A stretch of DNA of 64,000 nt from Flavobacterium acetivorans (GCF_020911885.1 NZ_CP087132.1:2294001-2358000); one strand, 5' to 3'. Positions 8,318-18,580 are shown, numbered from the stretch's first letter. Notes: generated by a model from the sequence alone, not told the origin. Program-made: numbers and translations.

Positions 8318-9604
8318 TTAAACCGGCTTTTTTTCATCGTCTGTTTTTTTTCCAAAATCATAAGGGAAAATCAAAAAGCGAGACAATATCAGCCCTGGAA
8401 TCGTTGCCAAAAATACCCAGATAAAGAAGTTTCCGTAACCCAGATATTCTTGAATATAACCACTAATCATTCCGGGAAGCATCATGCCTAAAGCCATGAA
8501 TCCCGTTGCAATAGAGTAGTGGGAGGTTTTTGATTCGCCATCAGCCACATAAATCAAATACATCATAAAGGCCGCAAAGCCAAAACCGTAACCAAACTGT
8601 TCGGCAATAACAGTTGCATAAACGTAATAAACGGAGGATGGATGAAAATGCGCTAATAAAATAAATCCAATTATAGGTAAGTGCATGGCTAAAATCATGG
8701 GTAACATCCATTTACCAAGTCCGTCTCTAGAGATGACAATTCCGCCAATTATTCCGCCAACAGTTAAAGCAATCACTCCGAAAGTTCCATAGATTATACC
8801 AACATCTTGGGTGGTCAAACCTAATCCGCCAACGCCTTTATCGTCAATTAAAAAAGGTGTCAACATCTTTAATAATTGGGATTCACCTAATCTGAATAAT
8901 AGAATAAAAGCTAAAATAAGTCCAATTTGTTTTTTTTGAAAAAAACTGGCAAAAACGGCTCCAAAACTTGCGTTTGAGTTTTTTTTAGAGTCTTTTAGAG
9001 GAGTAGCTATTTCTGTTTTTGGTGTAGCAAAATAATTATAGATAGTCAGTAAGGTCATTATTAGCCCAACAATAATCATGGTGTAGGACCATGCTTTTTG
9101 TTTATCGCCATATTCTTGTTCGAGATAGCCTCCAATAATTACAACCAAACCATTTCCGGTAAGCATCGAAAGACGGTAAAAAGTACTTCGTATTCCTAGA
9201 AAAAAGGATTGTTGATCTTTTTCTAAAGCCAACATATAAAAGCCATCGCTGGCTACATCATTGGATGCCGATGCAAAAGCCGCTACCCAAAAAACAGCCA
9301 GACTTATCACAAAAAAATGATTCATCGGAATGGTGAATCCAACAATTAAAAAGGCAATCGAAATTAGTAATTGCATGGTAATAAACCATTTTCTTTTGGT
9401 GGCATAGAGATCGATAATAGGGCTCCATAAAGGTTTTATAACCCAGGGTAAATATAAAAGGCTGGTGTATATTCCGATGTCTTCATTGTTGATTCCCAGA
9501 TTTTTATACATGATTACCGAAACCGAAATAATAATAGCATAAGGCAGGCCCGAGGCAAAGTTTAAAACTGGTATCCAGTACCAAGGTCTATTGTCTATTT
9601 TCAT
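8318..9604 (-). CDS. AmpG-like muropeptide permease (MFS)
   Basis: A 428-residue inner-membrane protein with about 12 hydrophobic segments. The N-terminus NFASGLPYAIIISVSVIMY followed by IGIYTSLLYLPWVIKPLWSP resembles AmpG permeases, which carry GlcNAc-anhydroMurNAc and its peptides into the cytoplasm with protons. The start codon overlaps the upstream glycosidase gene by 17 bp and the downstream NagZ gene is 18 bp away, indicating tight co-expression. General sugar MFS carriers are the alternative, but the neighbours favour muropeptide transport. Confidence 0.8.
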   Translation of the reverse strand: MKIDNRPWYWIPVLNFASGLPYAIIISVSVIMYKNLGINNEDIGIYTSLLYLPWVIKPLWSPIIDLYATKRKWFITMQLLISIAFLIVGFTIPMNHFFVISLAVFWVAAFASASNDVASDGFYMLALEKDQQSFFLGIRSTFYRLSMLTGNGLVVIIGGYLEQEYGDKQKAWSYTMIIVGLIMTLLTIYNYFATPKTEIATPLKDSKKNSNASFGAVFASFFQKKQIGLILAFILLFRLGESQLLKMLTPFLIDDKGVGGLGLTTQDVGIIYGTFGVIALTVGGIIGGIVISRDGLGKWMLPMILAMHLPIIGFILLAHFHPSSVYYVYATVIAEQFGYGFGFAAFMMYLIYVADGESKTSHYSIATGFMALGMMLPGMISGYIQEYLGYGNFFIWVFLATIPGLILSRFLIFPYDFGKKTDDEKKPV

Positions 9605-11165
9605 TATTTGAAGGGCTTTGGATTGTATTTGTTTGCGATGTAGTATTTAATAAAGTGGCTTCACTTTCATTGCCGTAAAAATCAACAAAAGAGATGGCGT
9701 AGTTATAATTTGGATCTAAAAGATTGTTTTTAATAACAATGTTGATGGCATCTTTTTTCTCTGTGAAAGCTATTTTATCGATAATCTGACTAGGATCATT
9801 CACATCAATTTTTGAATTGTTTTTGGCACCATAAACCATAACATAGCGCACTTTACTCTCAAGAGGATAGTTAAGTGTGTATGTACAAGAGTTTTCGTTA
9901 TTAGTTGTGCTGCAAACTGTTGGAATATCAATTACCGTTTTTCTTGAATTGGGAACTACGTTTGGAAGTGCAGGGTATTTGTACTGATTTTCCATAAGTA
10001 GTTTTGTAACGGCTTTGTTTTTATTGACAAAGGATTTGGCACTAAAAAAAGCATTACCGCTAATGTTTTTATAAGAACGGGTCACATCAATTTGATTTGG
10101 AATTTCGCTTGGATTATTCCATCTTTTATCAGAATCGGCATTTACTTTATAACTTCCATTCCCAATATATACAGCGGTATTTTTAGAATTTTCGGACCAC
10201 CATTTTATTAGTTTTGAATAAGAAGCCGTACGATGATCCAAACTCCAATACAATTGTGGCAGTATGTAATCGACCCAACTGTGTTCCATCCATTCCATCG
10301 GATCGGCAAACAAATCATCATAATTGGTTTGGCCGGCTTGAGTATCGGAACCCTTTGGATCGACTGATTTATTTCGCCAAACTCCAAATGGACTGATACC
10401 AAACTGTACCCAAGGTTTGATGCTTTTTATGGAATAGGAAGTGTATTTTACAAAATTATTGACATTTAAACGTCTCCAATCGTCTAATTTCATTCCGTTG
10501 CCATATTTTTTGAAAGACTCGGTATCATTGAAGTTTTGTCCTGTTATTTTGTAAGGATAAAAATAATCGTCAAAATGAATCGCATCAATGTCGTAATTTC
10601 TAACAACTTCATCAACAACGGCAATCAAGTGTGTTTGAACTTCGGGTAGGGCAGGATTGTAATAATATTTTCCGCCGTATTTAATCATCCATTCCGGATG
10701 TTTGAAATAATCATGCTCCGGACTCAAAGCCTCTGTTTTTAAATCCATAGTGGCGCGATAAGGATTCAGCCAAGCATGAAATTCAAAACCTCTATTGTGC
10801 GCTTGGGTAATCATCCATTCTAATGGATCAAAATAAGGATTAGGTGCCTGTCCTTCTTTTCCGGTCAGATATTTAGACCAAGGAGCTAATTTTGAAGGAT
10901 AAAAAGCATCACCAACACTGCGTATTTGAACAATAACTGCGTTGTAATTTAATTTTTTATAGGTGTCTAGAATTTCAAGATAATCCGCTTTTTGTTTTTC
11001 TACGGGATCAGTACCCGATTTTGGCCAATCAATATTCACAACTGTAGCAATCCAAACGGCTCTGAATTCGTTTTTGGGATACATCAAATTTTCTTGTGCA
11101 TTTCCTTCAGAAAATGATAATAGAAATAAGGGAAGCAGCAATAAGATAAAATTTTTTGGATTCAT
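9588..11165 (-). CDS. GHL10-family glycosyl hydrolase (DigH-like), secreted
   Basis: A 525-residue exported protein with a signal peptide ending near EGNAQ. The domain PKNEFRAVWIATVVNIDWP ... FHAWLNPYRATMD ... YDIDAIHFDDYFYPY is the GHL10 (DUF187) barrel. A beta-sandwich-like tail occupies roughly residues 400-510. E. coli DigH (YddW) of this family cuts denuded peptidoglycan glycan strands, so a role in trimming wall glycans fits this locus. There is no lipobox, unlike E. coli DigH, so it is likely soluble in the periplasm. It overlaps the permease gene by 17 bp. Confidence 0.83.
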   Translation of the reverse strand: MNPKNFILLLLPLFLLSFSEGNAQENLMYPKNEFRAVWIATVVNIDWPKSGTDPVEKQKADYLEILDTYKKLNYNAVIVQIRSVGDAFYPSKLAPWSKYLTGKEGQAPNPYFDPLEWMITQAHNRGFEFHAWLNPYRATMDLKTEALSPEHDYFKHPEWMIKYGGKYYYNPALPEVQTHLIAVVDEVVRNYDIDAIHFDDYFYPYKITGQNFNDTESFKKYGNGMKLDDWRRLNVNNFVKYTSYSIKSIKPWVQFGISPFGVWRNKSVDPKGSDTQAGQTNYDDLFADPMEWMEHSWVDYILPQLYWSLDHRTASYSKLIKWWSENSKNTAVYIGNGSYKVNADSDKRWNNPSEIPNQIDVTRSYKNISGNAFFSAKSFVNKNKAVTKLLMENQYKYPALPNVVPNSRKTVIDIPTVCSTTNNENSCTYTLNYPLESKVRYVMVYGAKNNSKIDVNDPSQIIDKIAFTEKKDAINIVIKNNLLDPNYNYAISFVDFYGNESEATLLNTTSQTNTIQSPSNNENRQ

Positions 11166-11324
11166 TGGTTTGAATGTTTTTTATGAAAATCAAAATTAGC
11201 TTTTTTAGTGACATTTATAAGATATAAAAGTCCTAAAATTGGATTTGTTTAGTTCGTACAATTTCTTTGCCAAATTATTGATATTCATTACAAAAAGTAA
11301 ATTGGGGAATAATTGTTTTATGGG

Positions 11325-12596
11325 TTATACTTTAAAAATCAATTTGTATTTATAAAAGATCCATAGGATTATTGACCAGAAAACGGCATAGGCTAATGCA
11401 AAAGTCAGTGATGCATTTAATGGATTGCTAAAATAAGGAACAATACAAAATTTGTAAAAGTAATTTTGAAGATTGATTTTTTCAGCGGCTATTTCTGGGT
11501 TTTCAATCTTAATTGCGCTTAAAACTCTAGGAATTATTCCTGAGAAGAAAAACACAATCATGGGATTTACTCCCCAAATTAAAAATAGCTTCGTCCATTT
11601 TTTATAATTTACAACATCTATTATGTAGTATAAAATTGTTAAAGATAATGTTGCAATACCGGCTGTATATAATACGTAAGAGCTTGTCCAAAGTGATTTG
11701 TTTATAGGGAAGACGATGTTCCAAATTAAACCAGTAATTACTAGAAGAATACCTACGATTCCTATTTTTTTTAGGATTTCAATTTTTGGAATTTGTAAAT
11801 TTAGTATTTGTCCTATGTACATTCCGAAAATTCCTGTAGCTATTGCAGGCAAAGTGCTCAGAATTCCTTCGGGATCCCAAGTTTTAGAATAACTCCATAA
11901 ATGTCCGTTTAAAAGCGAATTATCTATCCAAGCAGCTAAGTTGGTACCTTTTTCAAAATTAGCAGCGCCAAATCCCGGAACCGGCACAAAAGCCATTAAA
12001 ATCCAATATCCTACTAACAGCGAAGCAGCAACCAGTAGTTGTGTTTTTAGATTTGTTTTCAAAAATAAAAGAGAAGTAAAGAAATATACAATTCCTATTC
12101 GTTGTAAAACTCCTGGGATTCTTACTTCCTGATAAGCTTCAATTGAACTGTATGCCAAGAATAGTAGGATTGCAAAAATTCCGAAAACTAAGTAGGTTTT
12201 TATTTTTAGACTGAAATTTCCTAAAAGCGCATAAGCCACTGCAAAAGTTATAAATAATCTCAGGATCAATAAAGGAATTCCTTCTAAACCCAAGATTTCT
12301 ATTCGGCTAAAATAATTCAGGAATAATCCCAAACAGAAAATTCGTAAAGAACGAACAATAATTTTATTAAAAACAGCAAAGTCTAAATGTTTAGTTGGCA
12401 TTGCAAAAGGAATTGCGGTACCCATTATGAAAATGAAAAATGGAAAAACTAAATCGGTAGGAGTACAGCCATGCCATTCGGCGTGCTGTAAAGGCGGATA
12501 AATGGAAGCCCAACTTCCGGGATTATTGACAATAGTCATCAATAAAATAGTGAATCCTCTGAATACATCTAACGAAATTAAGCGTTCTTTTATCAT
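11325..12596 (-). CDS. HGSNAT/NagX-like transmembrane acyltransferase
   Basis: A 423-residue polytopic membrane protein of the COG4299/DUF5009 group. The N-terminus LISLDVFRGFTILLMTIVNNPGSW followed by EWHGCTPTDLVFPFFIFIMG is diagnostic, with about ten membrane helices after it. The human relative HGSNAT moves acetyl from acetyl-CoA across a membrane onto terminal glucosamine. Bacterial NagX occurs in GlcNAc-utilisation operons and its reaction is unsettled. Here it may re-acetylate de-N-acetylated wall sugars, which is inference. It is separated from the glycosidase by 159 bases and from anmK by 48. Confidence 0.8.
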   Translation of the reverse strand: MIKERLISLDVFRGFTILLMTIVNNPGSWASIYPPLQHAEWHGCTPTDLVFPFFIFIMGTAIPFAMPTKHLDFAVFNKIIVRSLRIFCLGLFLNYFSRIEILGLEGIPLLILRLFITFAVAYALLGNFSLKIKTYLVFGIFAILLFLAYSSIEAYQEVRIPGVLQRIGIVYFFTSLLFLKTNLKTQLLVAASLLVGYWILMAFVPVPGFGAANFEKGTNLAAWIDNSLLNGHLWSYSKTWDPEGILSTLPAIATGIFGMYIGQILNLQIPKIEILKKIGIVGILLVITGLIWNIVFPINKSLWTSSYVLYTAGIATLSLTILYYIIDVVNYKKWTKLFLIWGVNPMIVFFFSGIIPRVLSAIKIENPEIAAEKINLQNYFYKFCIVPYFSNPLNASLTFALAYAVFWSIILWIFYKYKLIFKV

Positions 12597-12644
12597 TGTT
12601 TTTGGTTGGTTTTTTGGTTTTAGTAATTAGTGGTATTTATTTAG

Positions 12645-13853
12645 TTAGCTCGGAAATGAAATTTTCCCCATAGCAACCGATGGAATTCCTTTGCGTATTC
12701 CAAAATCAGAATTGCCACCGGAAACGGTTTCATTGGCTAAAATGGCAAACAAAATTGCCTCTTTGGCATCGCCTGAAATACCTAAAGCATCGGTTTTTGA
12801 GAAATGACAAGGCAATAATTCTTTCAGCCATTGTACTAATAGCGGGTTGTGAGTTCCGCCACCGGACATATAAATGGTAAAACTTTCAATAGGATATTTT
12901 GTATTGTCTATAGTTGATTGTATAGCGTTGGCTATGGTTTCGGCAGAAAACCTTGTTAATGTTGCCAATAAATCGGGAATTGAGATATTTTCTGTTTCGC
13001 TTTTGCTTTGTGCTTTTTTGACGTATTCAATATTAAAAAGTTCCGGACCTGTAGTTTTAGGATAAGGTTTCAGGAAGAATTCATTGTCTATTAAAGCTTT
13101 CAAAAGAGATGGGTTTACGGTTCCTTTCTTAGCAATTTCGGCATCTTTATCGTACGATTTTTCAGGGAAAGAAAGTCGGGTAAATGCATCAATCAGAGTA
13201 TTTCCCGTTCCGGTATCAGTCACAAAAACTTCTTCGGGATTCATGCTTGAGGGTAAAAACGTAAAATTAGCAATTCCGCCCATGTTGAGCATAATACGAT
13301 TTTCGCCTTTTTTTCCAAAGAGGAAATAATCTCCGTAAACAGCCAATGGTGCTCCTTCGCCACCTGCGGCAAGATGTTTTTGTCTGAAGTCTGAAATGGT
13401 AATAATTCCTGTTTTGACAGCAATATGATCTCCATCTCCAATCTGTAAGGTAGCATTTGGGAACTTTTCTTGTTGGTGTAAAATCTTCGGCGCATGAAAA
13501 ACGGTTTGTCCATGCGAAGCTATCAAATCGATTTTTTCTGTGGGGATTTTCCAACGATTCAGACAGTCCAAAATCATATTGGCGTGAAGCAGTCCAATCC
13601 ATTCGTTCAATAAAACCAGTTTCTGGAAGTCGATGGTTTGTTTTGCAAATACCGTTCTGATTTCTGATTTGATTTCTTCGGAATAGTCAACAGTGTCAAA
13701 TTGTACTAATTGAATTTCTGTATTTTCGCCAGAACCTGAAATCGTGCATAAAGCCACATCCAAACCATCTAGAGAAGTACCGGACATTAGACCAATAATA
13801 GTTCGGCTTGGTTTTTTTGCAATTTTATACAGTGATTCCAGATTTGCGTTCAT
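12645..13853 (-). CDS. anmK: Anhydro-N-acetylmuramic acid kinase AnmK
   Basis: A 402-residue cytoplasmic kinase of the ASKHA fold. It shows the AnmK signature GLMSGTSLDGLDVALC near residue 22, the base motif SDFRQKHLAAGGEGAPL, and the ATP-site segments LNMGGIANFTF and VTDTGTGNTLID. AnmK cleaves the 1,6-anhydro ring and phosphorylates, giving MurNAc-6-phosphate, the substrate of MurQ encoded at 18581-19408. It is about 30 residues longer than E. coli AnmK, mainly at the N-terminus, as in other Bacteroidota. It is one of the strongest markers of the locus function. Confidence 0.95.
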   Translation of the reverse strand: MNANLESLYKIAKKPSRTIIGLMSGTSLDGLDVALCTISGSGENTEIQLVQFDTVDYSEEIKSEIRTVFAKQTIDFQKLVLLNEWIGLLHANMILDCLNRWKIPTEKIDLIASHGQTVFHAPKILHQQEKFPNATLQIGDGDHIAVKTGIITISDFRQKHLAAGGEGAPLAVYGDYFLFGKKGENRIMLNMGGIANFTFLPSSMNPEEVFVTDTGTGNTLIDAFTRLSFPEKSYDKDAEIAKKGTVNPSLLKALIDNEFFLKPYPKTTGPELFNIEYVKKAQSKSETENISIPDLLATLTRFSAETIANAIQSTIDNTKYPIESFTIYMSGGGTHNPLLVQWLKELLPCHFSKTDALGISGDAKEAILFAILANETVSGGNSDFGIRKGIPSVAMGKISFPS

Positions 13854-13922
13854 GATTCAATTTTAAGCTGTTATTTACAATTTGGATTGTTTTGTCAATT
13901 TCTAAATATATAGAAGTGTTTG

Positions 13923-16922
13923 TTATTTTATAATGGCTTCCTGAATTATTTTCTGAATATCCTCTCTGATTCTTTCTTTGGATAACTTATTCCCCTCAGC
14001 AGTTACTTCTGGATACGTTCTATTGGAAAGAAAAACATAAACGATTTCGGTTTCAGGATCAACCCAAGCGATGTCTCCGGTGAATCCGGTATGACCAAAA
14101 CTAGATTCAGAAACGCAGTTACAAGTAGAGCCGTCGTTTCCTATTCTTTTGTCAAAACCTAAACCTCTTTGAACTCCTTCGGAAGCGTAATAGGAAGTGT
14201 TAAAATCATCAAATGTTTTTTCGGAAAAATAACGCTGATTGCCATAGCTGCCTTTTTGTAAAAATAATTGCATCATTTTGGCAACATCCATCGCATTCGA
14301 GAAAATTCCGGCATGACCTGCGACTCCGCCTTCCATTGCCGCCGCCATATCGTGAACATACCCCTGAACACTCTGGTGGCGGAAATAATTGTCAATTTCA
14401 GTAGGGGCAATAACATTCCTATCAAATTTGTTTAACGGATTGTACAGCGTGTTATTCATTCCAATTGAGTTGTAAAAATTTTGCTGGCTTAGGACATCTA
14501 ATTTTTGTTTGGTCTTTTTTTCTAAATATTCTTTCAGGATGATAAAGGTAAAATCACTGTATTTGTATTCTTTTTTAAGGGATAATGGAGTATCAGCGAT
14601 GATTTTCATAATGGTGTCTTGATAGTCATTTCTGATAAAAAGATTATCTGTCACTTTTGTAGAAAATTGAGAGTCTGCCACTTTGCGATAATATTTTTCA
14701 GAAGGATTATTTTTATTGTCCAGGGTTGCTTTGTAAAACGGAATCCAAGCCTGAAGTCCTGCATAATGGGTTAGTAAATCCTTGAAGTTGATATTTTCCT
14801 TATTTGTTTTTGCAAAAAGCGGAACCATATCTTTTAATTTGGTGTCCAGATTCACTTTGTTTTTATCGTACAATTGCATGACATTAGGAAGTGTCGAAAT
14901 CATTTTTGAAATGGAGGCGACATCGTATAAATCCGAGTTTTTGACTTTTGCGGCATTGTCATAAGTATGGTGGCCGTAGGATTTTTGGAAAATCACATTC
15001 CCTTTTCGAGCCACCAATACTTGCATTCCGGGAGCCATTTTACCATTGATTGCTTTTTGAGCAATCGAATCGATTTTGGATAAAATTTTTGGATTCATAC
15101 CTTCATTTTCCGGTGCTGTAAATCCCAAACGGTTTAATTTTGTTGTCGATAAACCATCGTTTACGTTGAAAGATTTATTTATCGATACGGGTAATTTTCC
15201 TTTGGCCTCGATGGCGCCAAAGAGTAATTCTGCCGAAACAATCTGACTAATATCCGAGTTTTGGTAAGAAACGACCAATCCTTCAATAGCATCAAAATTT
15301 GTGATTGGTAATAAAGAATACGGTTTTGTGAAAATATCCAAAATCACCTTGTTGTGTTTTGCAATTTCTTGCAACCAAAGCAATTCGGTTTCGGTAAAAT
15401 TCTGTTTTTCCCAAGTTTTGTTTAGTTTGTGGAAACCAATAATAACGGTTTCGTATTTTTTTAATTCGTTGTTTAGGCTGTCAATATGGGTATGAGATAC
15501 TTCGGTTACTTCGGTATATTTTTTTAAGGTAGATACAAAAGTGCTGTTGACATCATCGCCTAATTTTACGTAGGCAATTTTTTGATTCAAATTTTTGATA
15601 GGAAGTATTTCTTTTTCATTTTTCAAAACGGTAATGGCATTTTCATACAACTGATAGCTTAAAGCATCATTTTCTGAAGGATTAAGATCTGAAGACAAAT
15701 TTGTTGTGTCAATAGATTTGTATTTGTTTAGCCCTGCTTTAAATTTATAATGCAGTATTTTTTTTACCGAATGCGCCAATCGCTCCTCGGTAAGAATACC
15801 TTCGTTGTAAAATGTTTCCAGTTTGTTTAAGCCAACAACTTCATCGTTGGGGCCAAGAAAGATGTCATTTCCGGCAAGTAAAACGGCTAATTCAAGATCT
15901 CCGGGACCTTTAAAGTTAGTGGCACCTTTCATCGCTAAACCATCGGTAAAAATCAAACCATCAAAACCTAACTGATTCTGAAGTAGGTTAGTTACTATGT
16001 TATAAGAAGCCGAAGATGGATGATTTTCTTTCGATTCCAGACTTGGAATATTAAGATGTCCAACCATTACAGACACCAAACCTTCATCAAACATTCGTTT
16101 GTAAGGATACAATTCTACCATATCGATTCGCTCTTTTGAAAAATCAACCAAAGGCAAGGTATAGTGAGAATCGGTCGAAGTATCTCCGTGACCTGGGAAA
16201 TGTTTGCCGGTGCTGAAAACGCCCTGACCTTGAACGCCTTTCATCAAAGCGGCGGCTTTATCGCTGACATTGCGTTTGTTTTCGCCAAAGGATCGGTTTC
16301 CAATAATTGGATTTTTAGGATTGGTATTGATGTCAAGAACAGGTGCGAAATTGAAATGGATTCCCATTCGTTTGCTTTCGGCACCCATGTTTTTTCCTAG
16401 TTTTTCAATTAAATCCAAGTCCTGAATGGCTCCTAAAGTCATGTTCCAAGGAAAAACATAAGTAGAATCCAGTCTCATACTCAAACCCCATTCGGCATCA
16501 ATTGCTACGAATAAAGGCACTTTTGCTATTGCCTGATACTGATTCGTCAATTTAGCCTGACGGCCCGGACCACCTTGGAAAAATATTACTCCGCCTATAT
16601 TATAATCTTTAATTAATGCCTTGATTTTATTTACATGAACCGAATCTTTATTTGAATAAGCCGAGATCATAAACAGCTGACCTATTTTTTCTCGAACTGT
16701 CATTTTGTTATAAATGCTGTCTACCCAATGGGTTTCGGCATTAGAATCTTTAAAAAACGTTTTTCTCTCGGATTTTTTTAAAGGAACGTAAATATCTTTA
16801 TCTTCCGTAAAAGAAGTTTTATTTAAATCAGTAATGGTTTTGCTTTTTTTCGAAATAGTACAATTGGTAATCAAAAATAGAAATGCGGTGTAAAGGCTAA
16901 TCTTTATAAAGTAATTTTTCAT
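13923..16922 (-). CDS. Lipoprotein fusing GH3 NagZ to an AmiE-type serine hydrolase
   Basis: A 999-residue two-enzyme protein. The lipobox LITNC21 predicts a lipoprotein. Residues about 65-600 form a GH3 NagZ unit with K240-HFPGHGDTSTDSH and nucleophile Asp327 in GLIFTDGLAM, plus a second domain. Residues about 605-995 are a class C beta-lactamase/AmiE fold with Ser670-I-S-Lys673, Tyr788-S-Asp790 and GHTG at 943-946. In Bacillus subtilis NagZ and AmiE are separate secreted enzymes acting in sequence: NagZ removes GlcNAc, then AmiE cuts MurNAc from peptide. The fusion should do both on the outside of the inner membrane or in the outer membrane. All catalytic residues are present. Confidence 0.9.
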   Translation of the reverse strand: MKNYFIKISLYTAFLFLITNCTISKKSKTITDLNKTSFTEDKDIYVPLKKSERKTFFKDSNAETHWVDSIYNKMTVREKIGQLFMISAYSNKDSVHVNKIKALIKDYNIGGVIFFQGGPGRQAKLTNQYQAIAKVPLFVAIDAEWGLSMRLDSTYVFPWNMTLGAIQDLDLIEKLGKNMGAESKRMGIHFNFAPVLDINTNPKNPIIGNRSFGENKRNVSDKAAALMKGVQGQGVFSTGKHFPGHGDTSTDSHYTLPLVDFSKERIDMVELYPYKRMFDEGLVSVMVGHLNIPSLESKENHPSSASYNIVTNLLQNQLGFDGLIFTDGLAMKGATNFKGPGDLELAVLLAGNDIFLGPNDEVVGLNKLETFYNEGILTEERLAHSVKKILHYKFKAGLNKYKSIDTTNLSSDLNPSENDALSYQLYENAITVLKNEKEILPIKNLNQKIAYVKLGDDVNSTFVSTLKKYTEVTEVSHTHIDSLNNELKKYETVIIGFHKLNKTWEKQNFTETELLWLQEIAKHNKVILDIFTKPYSLLPITNFDAIEGLVVSYQNSDISQIVSAELLFGAIEAKGKLPVSINKSFNVNDGLSTTKLNRLGFTAPENEGMNPKILSKIDSIAQKAINGKMAPGMQVLVARKGNVIFQKSYGHHTYDNAAKVKNSDLYDVASISKMISTLPNVMQLYDKNKVNLDTKLKDMVPLFAKTNKENINFKDLLTHYAGLQAWIPFYKATLDNKNNPSEKYYRKVADSQFSTKVTDNLFIRNDYQDTIMKIIADTPLSLKKEYKYSDFTFIILKEYLEKKTKQKLDVLSQQNFYNSIGMNNTLYNPLNKFDRNVIAPTEIDNYFRHQSVQGYVHDMAAAMEGGVAGHAGIFSNAMDVAKMMQLFLQKGSYGNQRYFSEKTFDDFNTSYYASEGVQRGLGFDKRIGNDGSTCNCVSESSFGHTGFTGDIAWVDPETEIVYVFLSNRTYPEVTAEGNKLSKERIREDIQKIIQEAIIK

Positions 16923-17009
16923 TTAATTGTTTTTTATGGCAATTGAATTCCAATTTTTCATTCAGATGGACCTCAATCAATTAGTCAATTATAGTGTTTT
17001 TAATGGGGT

Positions 17010-18515
17010 TTAAAAACTTATTTTTTCACTGCTGCGGGAACTTGTTAGGTACAATCCCAAATAAGTTATCAGTCCGTTGAGTACTATTAATTCATTGTCA
17101 AAGACATATCCTGAAAACAATATTTTTGAGTTTTCATTTATAAGATAGGTCAAAAAAGGAGATAATAGGCATAGGAATGGAACCAGTTTATCATTTACGT
17201 TTCTTGATTTTTGGAATAAACCAAAGGCATACAATCCTAATAAAGGACCGTAAGTATAAGAGGCAACCTTGAATATCATCCCAACTACAGAGCTATCATT
17301 GATGGAATTAAAAATAAGTATTACAAAGAAGATTAAGGCCGAAAAAGCGAGATGAACAAAATGTCTTAGGCGCACTGAGTTTTTCTTATTGTTCTCGGCT
17401 TTGTCCATACCTAAAAAATCCACACAGAAAGAAGTTGTTAATGCCGTTAATGCTGAATCTGTGGTGGCAAAAGTTGCTGCAATAATTCCCAATAAGAATA
17501 TAATTGCCGGAATTATAGATAGATGATTTAATGCAATTTCAGGAAAAAGTAAATCGGTTCTTGGCTTGCCTGTAATTGAATCAACCGGGATTGCGATACC
17601 GTTTTTGTTGGCATAAATATAAAGAAGTGCTCCTACGCTCAAGAAAAAAATATTGATAAGCACGAAGATTCCCGTAAAGGTAAACATGTTTTTTTGTGCT
17701 TCGCCAATGTTTTTACAGCTCAGGTTTTTTTGCATCAAATCTTGGTCGAGCCCCGTCATTGCAATGGTCACAAACATTCCTCCTAATATTTGTTTTACAA
17801 AATGAAATTTGCTTCCCAGAAAATCATCAAAGAAAAATATTTTTGAATAATTGCTGTTTTTTACTTCTTCAAATGCGCCAATAGCACTTAAATCCATACT
17901 GTCGCAAATAAAATAGATCGTCAGGAAAACCGAAGTAACCAAGAAAAATGTCTGTAAAGTATCCGTTATAATAATTGTTTTGAGTCCGCCTCTGTAGGTA
18001 TAAGAAAAAATGAGAAGCAAGGAGATTAATACAGTGATTGCAAACGGAATGTTGTAATAATCAAAAACAAAACGCTGTAATACAATAACCACTAAATAGA
18101 GTCGGAATGCAGAGCTCACAGTCCTGCTGATCAGGAAAATAGAAGCCGCCGTTTTATAGCTAAAGATCCCCATTCGCTGCTCGATATATCCATAAATAGA
18201 GGTTAAATTCATTCTGTAATACAGCGGTAATAATAATTTTGTAATTATGATAAAACCGATGGCATTACCCAATACAAACTGGAAATATTTAAATTGTTCG
18301 CCACTTGCGGCGCCTACTTCGCCCGGAACCGATATAAAAGTTACCCCAGAAAGAGCGGTTCCTATCATCCCAAAGGCAACTAAATACCATTTAGAATTCT
18401 TATTGGCTGTAAAAAAAGCTTCGTTTCCGTCATCTTTTCGGCTGACTCTATGCGAGATATAGAACAATGTTCCGAAATAAACGATAATAAGGATTAGGAT
18501 TGCACTTGGTGTCAT
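17010..18515 (-). CDS. Sodium/solute symporter (SSS family), candidate amino-sugar importer
   Basis: A 501-residue membrane protein with about 13 hydrophobic helices. The N-terminus ILIIVYFGTLFYISHRVSRK, then FGMIGTALSGVTFISVPGEV and YRMNLTSIYGYIEQRMG, is the SSS pattern shared with sialic acid, sugar and proline carriers. TDSALTALTTSFCVDFLG matches the sodium-site helix. It lies between the GH3-AmiE lipoprotein and murQ, so MurNAc or GlcNAc is the likely cargo, by inference. SSS carriers are common in Bacteroidota sugar-acid and sialic acid loci, and specificity cannot be read from sequence. Confidence 0.85.
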   Translation of the reverse strand: MTPSAILILIIVYFGTLFYISHRVSRKDDGNEAFFTANKNSKWYLVAFGMIGTALSGVTFISVPGEVGAASGEQFKYFQFVLGNAIGFIIITKLLLPLYYRMNLTSIYGYIEQRMGIFSYKTAASIFLISRTVSSAFRLYLVVIVLQRFVFDYYNIPFAITVLISLLLIFSYTYRGGLKTIIITDTLQTFFLVTSVFLTIYFICDSMDLSAIGAFEEVKNSNYSKIFFFDDFLGSKFHFVKQILGGMFVTIAMTGLDQDLMQKNLSCKNIGEAQKNMFTFTGIFVLINIFFLSVGALLYIYANKNGIAIPVDSITGKPRTDLLFPEIALNHLSIIPAIIFLLGIIAATFATTDSALTALTTSFCVDFLGMDKAENNKKNSVRLRHFVHLAFSALIFFVILIFNSINDSSVVGMIFKVASYTYGPLLGLYAFGLFQKSRNVNDKLVPFLCLLSPFLTYLINENSKILFSGYVFDNELIVLNGLITYLGLYLTSSRSSEKISF

Positions 18516-18580
18516 TTTATATCTTTAGTGGTTTTCTATTTTTTTATAAATCTATGAAAAGAGTTTAAATAGTTTGGTTG

